Shown one piece after another: positions 57,408 through 64,000 of a DNA stretch of 64,000 bases. Origin of the DNA: Streptomyces sp. D2-8. GTDB taxonomy: Bacteria; Actinomycetota; Actinomycetes; Streptomycetales; Streptomycetaceae. The position numbers and the translations under genes are program-made. The stretch is from positions 186,001 through 250,000 of the forward strand of contig NZ_JAAHBP010000009.1 in assembly GCF_023184515.1 (NCBI RefSeq), given 5' to 3'. The notes under the pieces were generated by a model that saw nothing but the letters and a program-made list of their open reading frames with translations, made no database searches and was not told the DNA's origin. Position 1 is the first letter of the stretch. Every line of letters starts with the position of its first letter.

Positions 57408-59906
57408 ATGTCTCGACGGACAGGTGCCCGGCGCCGTCTCGGTTCCATACGCCTCTCCCTGGTGCTCCTGGCCCTCGTGCCCAGCGTCACCCTCGCCGCC
57501 ATGTGGGGCGTGACGACGATCCAGATGTTCTCGGAGGGCCTGAGGCTGCGCGACCAGACGGAGCTCAGCCGGTCGACCGGCGCCATGGGCACCGACGCGA
57601 CGCTCGCGCTGCAGCGGGAGCGCAGTCTGTCCGCCGCCTGGCTGGCCTCCCCGAAGGGCTCCCGGGCCGCCCTCGACACGCAGCGCGAGGAGACCGACGA
57701 GGCGGTGGCCAAGCTGGTCGGGCAGGCCGACGCGATCGAGAGGGCGCCCTCCCGGATATCCGACCGGCTGTACTCGGTGCTGGGCTCGGTGGGCAGCCTG
57801 GAGTACTACCGGGACCAGGTGGACAACCCGACCGACATCACCCCGCAGCAGGCGCTGGACCAGTACTCCTCGATCATCGACGACCAGATCCACGCCTTCC
57901 AGGAGCTCTCCCAGGTCGACGACGGCGACCTCACCTCGCAGGCCGGCCCGCTGGTCGGTCTCGAGCACGCGGCGGAACTGGTCTCCCGGGAGGACGCGCA
58001 GCTGACCCTGGCCTGGCCGACCGGGCATCTGGACGACAAGACGTGGACGCAGTTCACGGAGCTGGTGAACACCCGGCGCTGGCTGGTCAAGGACCAGGTC
58101 GTGCCGCAGCTGACGGGCGACGCCAAGGCCCAGACCGAGCGGATCCTGGCGAGCCGGGAGTGGCAGACGCTGCAGTCCGTCGAGGACCGGGTGCTGGCCT
58201 CGCGCAACGCCGGCGACACCGCCGACCGGATCGCCCTGCCGGACACGCAGAAGCAGTGGTCCGCCGCCATGGACAAGCTGTCCGATCAGTACGCGGGCCT
58301 CATCCAGCAGCAGACGGCGGGGCTGTTGGAGCGCAGCGCCGACAAGGCGGACGCACTGCTGCTCAAGGCGGCGCTGCTGAGCGCCGGCGGGCTGCTCGCG
58401 CTGTTGCTGTGCGTCGGCATGTCGATGCGCATCACCCGCTCGCTGTCCCGGCGGCTGCGCGGACTGCGCCGGGCCGCCGTCAGCCTCGCGCAGGAGCGGC
58501 TGCCCGATGTGGTGGCGCGGCTGGAGCGGGGCGAGACGGTCGACCCGGAGTCGGCGACGACCGAGCTGGATTACGGCCACGACGAACTCGGCCAGGTGGC
58601 CCGGGCGTTCAACACCGCCCAGCGCACGGCCGTGCACACCGCGGTCGAACTCGCCGACACCCGGCGGGGGTTCCAGAAGATCATCCTGGGCATCGCACGG
58701 CAGAGCCAGAACCTGGTGAACCTCCAGCTGAGCAAGCTCGACACGCTGGAGCGCGAGCACACCGACCCGGACATCCTCAAGGGCCTGTACGAACTGGACT
58801 CCACGGCCAGCCAGTTGCGCCGCTACGAGGAGAACCTCGTCATCGTCAGCGGCGAACGGCCCGGCCGCAGCTGGACCGAGCCGGTCGCGCTGATGGACAT
58901 CCTGCGCAGCGCGGTCGGTGAGGTCGCCGAGTACCAGCGGGTGGAGGTGCTCACCGAGGAGGAGGTGTACGTCGCGCCGCCCGCGGTGGCCGACGTCATC
59001 CATCTGCTGGCCGAGCTCATCGACAACGCGACCGCGTATTCCCCCGCCCCGAGCCCCGTCACGGTACGGGCCGGGATGGTGGCCAAGGGCCTGGCGGTCG
59101 AGGTCGAGGACCGCGGCCTCGGCATGTCGGAGGAGGACTACACGTCCTTCAACGAACAGCTGGCGGTGCCCCCGCAGTTCGACGTGGTGGCGCTCGCCGA
59201 CGACCTGCGCCTCGGCATGTTCGTGATCGCCCAGCTGGCCCACCGGCACGGCATCGCCGTCACCCTGCGCTCGTCGCCGTACGGCGGGACCACGGCGATT
59301 GTGCTCGTCCCGCACGAGATCGTGGTGCGGGAGATCCCGGGCAGCGCGGCGCCGCAGGCGCGGGCAGCCGAGGACGGAGCCGGCGTCGACGGCCTCGCGG
59401 CCCCGGCCGGCCCGCGAGGCGCGGCCGGGGGCGCGAAGGACGGCGACGCCCCGAAGGACGGGCTGGTTGCGGTGGACGGACGGGGTGCGATGGACGACGA
59501 GCCCGGTGAGGCGCCTCAGCGCGCCGAGGCCTCGCGGGGAGCCGAACACGCCGCCGGGTCCGCCCGCGAGGCCCGGCCCCTCGTCGCGGCCCGCACCGCC
59601 TCCGCCGTCCCGTCCGCCGGCCGCGAGGTCATCCCCCGCCGGGACGGCCTCGCCCCGCTTCCCCGCAGGGTGCCGCAGACCAGCCTGGTGGAGGAGTTGC
59701 GCGAGGAGTCCGCGCCCGCCGGCGACGACGGCTCCCTCGACGACTTCACCGCGGAAGCCGCCGCGTCCTCCCTGGCCGGCTTCCAGCGCGGCACGCTCCG
59801 GGCCCGTGACGACGATGCCGAGCCGCCCCACGACGAGGAGGCGGCCGCGGTACCCCGGCAGGCCGCCGCCGATCCCGTCACCTCGACTCCGCCCGCCGAC
59901 CGCTGA
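57408..59906 (+). CDS. cvnA: CvnA: sensor protein with NIT, HAMP and histidine-kinase-type ATPase domains
   Basis: 832 residues from ATG 57408 (aggac upstream). The order is: membrane span at about 15-35 (SIRLSLVLLALVPSVTLAAMWG), an extracellular nitrate/nitrite-sensing (NIT) domain at about 40-320 (LQRERSLSAAWLASPKGSRAALDTQREETDEA), a second span (ALLSAGGLLALLLCVGMSM), HAMP, then the HATPase_c domain near 520-640 with VIHLLAELIDNATAYSP and DRGLGMSEED. The phosphoacceptor region reads RQSQNLVNLQLSKLDTLE without the usual histidine, normal for conservon sensors. The long C-terminus is low-complexity. It heads the cvnABCD operon. Confidence 0.93.
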   Translation: MSRRTGARRRLGSIRLSLVLLALVPSVTLAAMWGVTTIQMFSEGLRLRDQTELSRSTGAMGTDATLALQRERSLSAAWLASPKGSRAALDTQREETDEAVAKLVGQADAIERAPSRISDRLYSVLGSVGSLEYYRDQVDNPTDITPQQALDQYSSIIDDQIHAFQELSQVDDGDLTSQAGPLVGLEHAAELVSREDAQLTLAWPTGHLDDKTWTQFTELVNTRRWLVKDQVVPQLTGDAKAQTERILASREWQTLQSVEDRVLASRNAGDTADRIALPDTQKQWSAAMDKLSDQYAGLIQQQTAGLLERSADKADALLLKAALLSAGGLLALLLCVGMSMRITRSLSRRLRGLRRAAVSLAQERLPDVVARLERGETVDPESATTELDYGHDELGQVARAFNTAQRTAVHTAVELADTRRGFQKIILGIARQSQNLVNLQLSKLDTLEREHTDPDILKGLYELDSTASQLRRYEENLVIVSGERPGRSWTEPVALMDILRSAVGEVAEYQRVEVLTEEEVYVAPPAVADVIHLLAELIDNATAYSPAPSPVTVRAGMVAKGLAVEVEDRGLGMSEEDYTSFNEQLAVPPQFDVVALADDLRLGMFVIAQLAHRHGIAVTLRSSPYGGTTAIVLVPHEIVVREIPGSAAPQARAAEDGAGVDGLAAPAGPRGAAGGAKDGDAPKDGLVAVDGRGAMDDEPGEAPQRAEASRGAEHAAGSAREARPLVAARTASAVPSAGREVIPRRDGLAPLPRRVPQTSLVEELREESAPAGDDGSLDDFTAEAAASSLAGFQRGTLRARDDDAEPPHDEEAAAVPRQAAADPVTSTPPADR

Positions 59907-59920
59907 CGAAGGACACCGCA

Positions 59921-60352
59921 ATGACACGCCCCATCCCCGCCACGCACACCCAGCTCGACCAGCTGCTGACCGGACTCGTGGAGCGGGTCGCCGACGTGAA
60001 CCAGGCCGTGGTGCTCTCCGAGGACGGCCTGGTGGTCAGCAAGTCCACCGGATTCCTGCGCGACGACGCCGAGCGGCTCGCGGCGACCGCGTCCGGGCTG
60101 ATGAGCCTCAGCAAGGGCGTCAGCATGGACTTCCGGGGCGGTCCGGTGCGCCAGGCGCTCATCGAGATGGCCAACAGCTATCTGATCCTGACCTCCGCCG
60201 GTCCCGGTGCGCATCTGGTCGTGCTGACCGGGCCGGGCGCGGACGTCGGGGTGGTGGCGTACCAGATGAACATGCTCGTGAAGAAGATCGGCGAGCACCT
60301 CAGCGCGGCGCCGCGGGGCATGGCCGGACCCGTCGTCGATCCAGGCGTGTGA
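59921..60352 (+). CDS. cvnB: CvnB: roadblock/LC7-domain protein
   Basis: 143 residues, 14 bases after cvnA. QLDQLLTGLVERVADVNQAVVLSEDGLVVSKSTG and YLILTSAGPGAHLVVLTGPGADVGVVAYQMNMLVKKIGEHL are the roadblock/LC7 fold. In conservons it works with the GTPase CvnD, probably as its activator or adaptor at the membrane sensor. Confidence 0.94.
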   Translation: MTRPIPATHTQLDQLLTGLVERVADVNQAVVLSEDGLVVSKSTGFLRDDAERLAATASGLMSLSKGVSMDFRGGPVRQALIEMANSYLILTSAGPGAHLVVLTGPGADVGVVAYQMNMLVKKIGEHLSAAPRGMAGPVVDPGV

Positions 60353-60353
60353 G

Positions 60354-60713
60354 GTGGGCGTTGGTGATCCGGCGGGCCGGCTCGTCAGACCGTTCGCTCT
60401 GACCGGTGGCCGGACCCGGCCCAGCCGCGCCGACTTCACCCTCATCTCGACGGTCACGGCGGTCGATCCGCCGCCCGCCACGGCGGCCCGGTGCCAGCCC
60501 GAGCACACCCGGATCCTGCGGCTGTGCGCCGAGCCGGTCGCCGTGGCGGAGCTGGCCGCCCGGCTCGACCTGCCGGTGAGCGTGGTCGTCATCCTGCTCT
60601 GCGACCTGCTGGAGGCGGGCCGGATCACCGTGCGCCCGCCGCGCCTCGTTTCCCCTACCACTCCGGACCTGGACCTGCTGCAGAAAGTGAGGGACGGCCT
60701 TGGCCGGCTCTGA
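60354..60713 (+). CDS. cvnC: CvnC: DUF742 protein
   Basis: 119 residues from GTG 60354, one base after the cvnB stop. The family motif is VRPFALTGGRTRPSR, and the middle HTRILRLCAEPVAVAELAARLDLPVSVVVILLCDLLEAGRI looks like a winged helix. DUF742 proteins are the third element of every conservon. It overlaps cvnD by 14 bases. Confidence 0.93.
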   Translation: MGVGDPAGRLVRPFALTGGRTRPSRADFTLISTVTAVDPPPATAARCQPEHTRILRLCAEPVAVAELAARLDLPVSVVVILLCDLLEAGRITVRPPRLVSPTTPDLDLLQKVRDGLGRL

Positions 60714-61284
60714 CCTTGCCACTGACGCGCCTTCGGCACCCGACACGGTCAAGATCCTCATCGCCGGGGGCTTCGGCGTCGGCAAGACCACCATGGTCGG
60801 GTCGGTCAGCGAGATCGTCCCGTTGCGCACCGAGGAACCCCTGACCATGGCCGGTCTGGGCGTCGACGACCTCGACGGCATCGAGGAGAAGCGGGCCACC
60901 ACCGTGGCCCTGGACTTCGGCCGGATCACCATCAGCCGGGAACTGGTGCTGTACCTGTTCGGTACGCCGGGGCAGCAGCGGTTCTGGTTCATGTGGAACG
61001 ACCTGGCGCTCGGCGCGCTCGGTGCCGTGGTCCTGGTCGACGTGCGCAGACCCGAGTCCAGCTTCGCGGCGATCGACTTCTTCGAGCGCCGCGGCATTCC
61101 GTTCGTCGTCGGTGTCAACGGCTTCCACGGCGAACACCCCTACCCGCCCGAGGACATCCGGGAGGCGCTCGCGGTGCCGGACCATGTGCGGGTGCTGCTG
61201 TGCGACGCCCGGGACCGGGAGTCGTGCCGGGACGTGCTGATCGCCCTGATCGACCAGCTGATCGCGTCGGCGGTGCAGACGTAG
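60700..61284 (+). CDS. cvnD: CvnD: small Ras-like GTPase
   Basis: 194 residues. P-loop GGFGVGKTT at about residues 23-31, the switch segment EEKRATTVALDFGRI, G3-like YLFGTPGQQRFWFMW and the base-recognition region VGVNGFHGE, in which the canonical NKxD is altered, as usual for this family. TTG 60700 is taken as start because a stop lies just upstream in frame and gaggga precedes it. It completes the conservon, a system resembling a eukaryotic G-protein-coupled sensor complex. Confidence 0.9.
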   Translation: MAGSDLATDAPSAPDTVKILIAGGFGVGKTTMVGSVSEIVPLRTEEPLTMAGLGVDDLDGIEEKRATTVALDFGRITISRELVLYLFGTPGQQRFWFMWNDLALGALGAVVLVDVRRPESSFAAIDFFERRGIPFVVGVNGFHGEHPYPPEDIREALAVPDHVRVLLCDARDRESCRDVLIALIDQLIASAVQT

Positions 61285-61321
61285 GGGCCCGGCTTCCGGG
61301 GAGCCGGCTGCCGGGAGAACC

Positions 61322-61390
61322 GGCCCGTCAGTTCAGGCCGCCCGGGCCGGTGTTCAGCGGCCCGTCAGTTCAGGCCCGTCAGTTCAGGCC
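61322..61390. repeat. three copies of an 18-base unit at the end of the osmoprotectant binding-protein gene
   Basis: ggcccgtcagttcaggcc occurs at 61322-61339, 61359-61376 and 61373-61390, the last two overlapping with a 14-base period. The third copy contains the stop codon of the minus-strand gene, so the gene end appears to have been duplicated. Confidence 0.7.
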
Positions 61391-62335
61391 CGCCGACTTC
61401 AGCCACGCCTGCGCCACGTCCAGCGGGTCCTTCTTCTCGAGCTGCACCTGCGCGTCCAGCTCCAGGAGCGTCTTCGTGTCCAGCTTGGCGGAGACCGCGT
61501 TCAGCGTGTCGACGCCCGTCTGGGAGAGGCCGCTCTTGTGGACCAGCGGGGTCACGTTCGCGAACCCGAAGAGGTTCTCCGGGTCCTTCAGGACGACGAA
61601 CTTCTCCTTCACGATGGTCGGGTCCGTGGTGAAGATGTCCGCGGCCTGGACGGTGTTCCTGGCCAGCGCCGCCTGGGTCAGCGGGCCGCCCGCGTCGAGC
61701 GCCTTGAAGGACTTGAACTCCAGGCCGTACACGGACTTCAGGCCCGCCAGGCCCTGCTGCCGGGTCTGGAACTCGGGCGAACCGCCGATCACCAGGTCCG
61801 GGGCGGCCTTCTTGAGGTCGGCGAGGGTGGAGGAGGAGGTGAGCTTGTACTTCTTTGCGGTCTCGGCGTTGACGGTGACCGAGTCCTTGTCCTCGGCGGG
61901 CGACGACTGAAGCAGCGTCAGCTTCTTGTCGAGCTTGGCCTTGGCGGCCTCGTTCACGGCCTCGGTGGACATCTGCTCGGCCTTGGGGTCCAGGTAGGCC
62001 AGCAGGGAGCCGTTGTACTCCGGCAGCACGGTGACGGAGCCGTTCTTCATCAGCCCGTAGGTCGTCTCACGGCTGCCTATGTTGTGCTTGTAGGTGACCT
62101 TGAGGCCCTTGGCCTTGAGTGCCTCGCCGTAGATGTCGGCGAGCAGGGTGCTTTCGGCGAAGTTGTTGGAGCCGACGACGACGGTGCCGGCCTTCGCCTT
62201 CTCGCCCTCCAGGGGGTTGTCGGAGGAGTCGCCGGACGAACAGCCCGCGAGCAGCGCCGCAGCGGCGGTGAGCGCGACGGCCGCCACGCCGGTGTGCTTC
62301 GTCCTGGACCTGCTGCTCTTCGCGGTAGAAGTCAT
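61379..62335 (-). CDS. osmoprotectant (glycine betaine/choline type) substrate-binding lipoprotein
   Basis: 318 residues from ATG 62335. Signal peptide with lipobox [14 protein letters not shown]. The OpuAC/ProX-type fold is shown by GTVVVGSNNFAESTLLADIYGEALKAKGLKVTYKHNIGSRETTYGLMKNGSVTVLPEYNGSLLAYL and ADIFTTDPTIVKEKFVVLKDPENLFGFANVTPLV. The start is uncertain: an aggagg 45 bases upstream could serve a TTG start. It is the last gene of the operon, after two permeases and the ATPase. Confidence 0.92.
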   Translation of the reverse strand: MTSTAKSSRSRTKHTGVAAVALTAAAALLAGCSSGDSSDNPLEGEKAKAGTVVVGSNNFAESTLLADIYGEALKAKGLKVTYKHNIGSRETTYGLMKNGSVTVLPEYNGSLLAYLDPKAEQMSTEAVNEAAKAKLDKKLTLLQSSPAEDKDSVTVNAETAKKYKLTSSSTLADLKKAAPDLVIGGSPEFQTRQQGLAGLKSVYGLEFKSFKALDAGGPLTQAALARNTVQAADIFTTDPTIVKEKFVVLKDPENLFGFANVTPLVHKSGLSQTGVDTLNAVSAKLDTKTLLELDAQVQLEKKDPLDVAQAWLKSAGLN

Positions 62336-62423
62336 CCACCGATCCAATCCAGCCGCTTTGTGATCAGTCAAGAGCCTCCTGGTCACGGTTTGTTACAGAC
62401 CGGGTGCGGACCAGGTTCGGGCT

Positions 62424-63089
62424 TCAGCGTCTGCGCACCCCGGGCGACACGGCCACCCGGCCCGCCACCCAGAACAGGGCCAGCGTGACCAGTGCCAGGA
62501 CGGCCACCAGGGTGGCGCCGCCGACCACCTTCTCGTAGTCGCGCTGGTAGAGGCCGTCGACGATGTACCGGCCGAGGCCGCCCAGGCTGACGTACGCGGC
62601 GATGGTGGCCGTCGACACGATCTGGATGGCCGCCGAGCGCAGACCGCTCAGGATCAGCGGCAGCGCGACCGGCAGTTCGACCTGGAACAGGATCCGCGAC
62701 TCGTGCATGCCCATGCCGCGGGCGGCGTCCACCGGGGACGGGTCGACGGTGCGGACGGCTTCGTAGGTGGTCACCAGGATCGGCGGCACGGCGAGGATGA
62801 CCAGGGGGATCATCACGGGCAGCAGTCCGAAGCCCATCATGATGACGATCAGCACCAGCAGACCGAAACTGGGCAGCGCGCGGGCCGCCGTGGCGATGAA
62901 CGCGAGGGCGTTGCCACCCCGACCGGTGTGCCCGGTCAGCAGGCCGACGGGCAGGCCGATCGCAGCGGCGAGGGCCAGGGCCAGTGCTGAGTACTGGACG
63001 TGTTCGAGCAGGCGTTGCGGGATGCCGTCGTAGCCGTGCCAGTGGGCGCCGTCGCTGAAGAAGGCGTTGACGAAGTTCAGTACGTTCAC
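62424..63089 (-). CDS. osmoprotectant ABC transporter permease
   Basis: 221 residues from GTG 63089, overlapping the upstream permease stop as GTGA. About five spans; the ATPase-contact loop is PSPVDAARGMGMHESRILFQVELPVALPLILSGLRSAAIQI and VSLGGLGRYIVDGL follows. It is an OpuCB/OpuCD-type permease. The partner permease is the next gene upstream. Confidence 0.92.
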   Translation of the reverse strand: MNVLNFVNAFFSDGAHWHGYDGIPQRLLEHVQYSALALALAAAIGLPVGLLTGHTGRGGNALAFIATAARALPSFGLLVLIVIMMGFGLLPVMIPLVILAVPPILVTTYEAVRTVDPSPVDAARGMGMHESRILFQVELPVALPLILSGLRSAAIQIVSTATIAAYVSLGGLGRYIVDGLYQRDYEKVVGGATLVAVLALVTLALFWVAGRVAVSPGVRRR

Positions 63090-63790
63090 CGGGTCACGTC
63101 CTGGGGGGCGGGCAGTTGCTGCCGCACGCCGGTCTTCGGGCGCCTGCGGGCGCCGTTCGGCATCCACGGGGTCAGCACGACGCGGAGCAGCACCAGCAGG
63201 GCGTCGCACAGGATGGCCAGGACGGCTGTCGTGATCACGGAGTTCACGGCCAGCTCGGGCCGGTCGTACTTCTGCGCGTCGGCGAGCAGGTTGCCGAGGG
63301 CGCCCTGGTTGCCGATGAGGGTGCCGACGCTGACCAGGGAGATGCTGGAGACGGTGGCGACCCTGAGCCCGGCGATGATGGCGGGCACGGCGATCGGCAA
63401 CTGCACCTGGAGGTAACGGCGTACGGGTCCGAACCCCATGGCGGTGGCCGCGGCCAGGGTCTCCTGCGGCACGGACCGCACCCCGTCGACGATGGCCGGG
63501 ACGAGCACCACGAGGCTGTACACGGCCAGCGGGATCATCACGGTCAGCTCGGTCTGGCCGGTGTAGTCGATGAGGACCACGAAGAAGGCCAGCGACGGGA
63601 CGGCGTACAGGATGGTGGTGGCGCCGAGTACGGGCGGGTACAGCCAGCGGAAGCGGACACAGAGCTGGGCGAGCGGCAGCGCGAGCAGCAGCCCCGCCAG
63701 GACGGGCAGCAGGGCCTCGCGCAGATGCAGCCCGATCAGGCCCGTGTAGCTGTGCTGGAGGTCGCTCGGGATGTCGAAGAAGCCGTTCAC
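63086..63790 (-). CDS. osmoprotectant ABC transporter permease
   Basis: 234 residues from GTG 63790. Membrane spans such as ALLPVLAGLLLALPLAQLCVRF and the coupling loop VPQETLAAATAMGFGPVRRYLQVQLPIAVPAIIAGLRVATVSSISLVSVGTLIG identify the OpuC/ProW type. The start overlaps the ATPase stop and its own stop overlaps the next gene (GTGA in both cases). Confidence 0.93.
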   Translation of the reverse strand: MNGFFDIPSDLQHSYTGLIGLHLREALLPVLAGLLLALPLAQLCVRFRWLYPPVLGATTILYAVPSLAFFVVLIDYTGQTELTVMIPLAVYSLVVLVPAIVDGVRSVPQETLAAATAMGFGPVRRYLQVQLPIAVPAIIAGLRVATVSSISLVSVGTLIGNQGALGNLLADAQKYDRPELAVNSVITTAVLAILCDALLVLLRVVLTPWMPNGARRRPKTGVRQQLPAPQDVTR

Positions 63791-64000
63791 GACGCGACCT
63801 TGGCCTCGTCGGCGTCGGCGTCGGCGTGGCCGGCGGCGTGGGCGCTGCGGATCGCCTCGCCGATGGTCGCCTGCGAGACCACGCCGGTCACCCGCCCGGC
63901 GTCGTCCACGGCGACGGCCCAGCCGGCCGGGGAGAGCACGGCGCAGTCGAGGGCGGCCCGCAGGGAGTCGGTGCCGGGGACGAACGGCCGTCCGTGCGTC
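63787..64000 (-). CDS. C-terminal CBS-domain end of the osmoprotectant ABC ATPase (cut by window edge)
   Basis: The last 70 codons of a gene that begins outside the window. They read PFVPGTDSLRAALDCAVLSPAGWAVAVDDAGRVTGVVSQATIGEAI, a CBS-domain end as found at the C-terminus of OpuA/ProV-type ATPases, where it senses ionic strength or cyclic dinucleotides, followed by an Ala/Asp-rich tail. The stop overlaps the permease start (GTGA). The nucleotide-binding domain is not visible here; the assignment rests on this end and on the operon. Confidence 0.8.
   Translation of the reverse strand, partial: THGRPFVPGTDSLRAALDCAVLSPAGWAVAVDDAGRVTGVVSQATIGEAIRSAHAAGHADADADEAKVAS

Overview
This window is chromosomal DNA from a Streptomyces species. 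It has very high G+C, almost all codons ending in G or C, and lineage-typical genes: a two-domain geosmin synthase, a CprB-type gamma-butyrolactone-receptor homologue, a four-gene conservon (cvnA-D), an HEPN protein of the SAV2148 kind, DUF574, DUF6230, DUF6114 and DUF742 families. The neighbourhood cprB homologue / DUF89 / geosmin synthase matches the S. coelicolor region around SCO6071-6073, and the sulfur cluster matches the SCO6094-6102 area (from memory). The proteins differ enough that this is probably another species.

Layout. 1-5.9 kb: the start of a YihY/BrkB membrane protein, an AidB-like acyl-CoA dehydrogenase, a GAF-domain regulator, a secreted protein and a GNAT acetyltransferase. 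6.0-15.5 kb: a tightly packed sulfur-assimilation operon. A short leader peptide (6064-6123) precedes ferredoxin-sulfite reductase, a 62-residue zinc-ribbon protein, cysH, cysC, cysD, cysN, a possible 34-codon ORF, an SsuABC-type importer and a CbiX/SirB-type chelatase. Sulfate is activated by CysDN, APS is reduced by CysH, sulfite is reduced by Sir, and the chelatase probably makes the siroheme for Sir. 15.5-23 kb: an orphan gas-vesicle GvpF/L protein, small DUF proteins, an MMPL exporter, an M43 metalloprotease, a MITE-like repeat and an OleD-like macrolide glycosyltransferase. 23-31.5 kb: a CUT1 sugar importer without ATPase, a kinase of the APH fold, a DEDDh exonuclease, the HEPN protein, and an apparently split copper amine oxidase whose first gene has a frameshift in its signal peptide.

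31.7-44.8 kb: glycogen/trehalose genes glgX, treY and treZ with two paralogous M14 carboxypeptidases and a DUF1707-FHA protein, then an APH-like protein with a coding minisatellite, an M24 peptidase and a PDZ protein. 45.3-49.6 kb: geosmin synthase, a DUF89 protein and the CprB-like regulator, with a good candidate CprB operator in front of the regulator. 49.8-56 kb: a secreted subtilisin with P-domain, a membrane-anchored AA10 lytic polysaccharide monooxygenase, an exported protein, a DUF6230-DUF6114 pair and a broken DUF574 methyltransferase. 56.2-61.3 kb: an orphan periplasmic sugar-binding lipoprotein directly ahead of a complete conservon. 61.4-64 kb: an osmoprotectant (OpuC/ProU-type) ABC importer that runs off the window end.

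The most interesting signals are the cysteine-containing leader peptide with a C-rich untranslated region ahead of the sulfur operon, the inverted-repeat element at 21.6-21.8 kb, the palindrome-covered and apparently leaderless promoter of the glycosyltransferase, the CprB-type operator, the split and partly altered amine oxidase, and the binding-protein/conservon pairing. No tRNA, rRNA, CRISPR array or insertion sequence was recognised.
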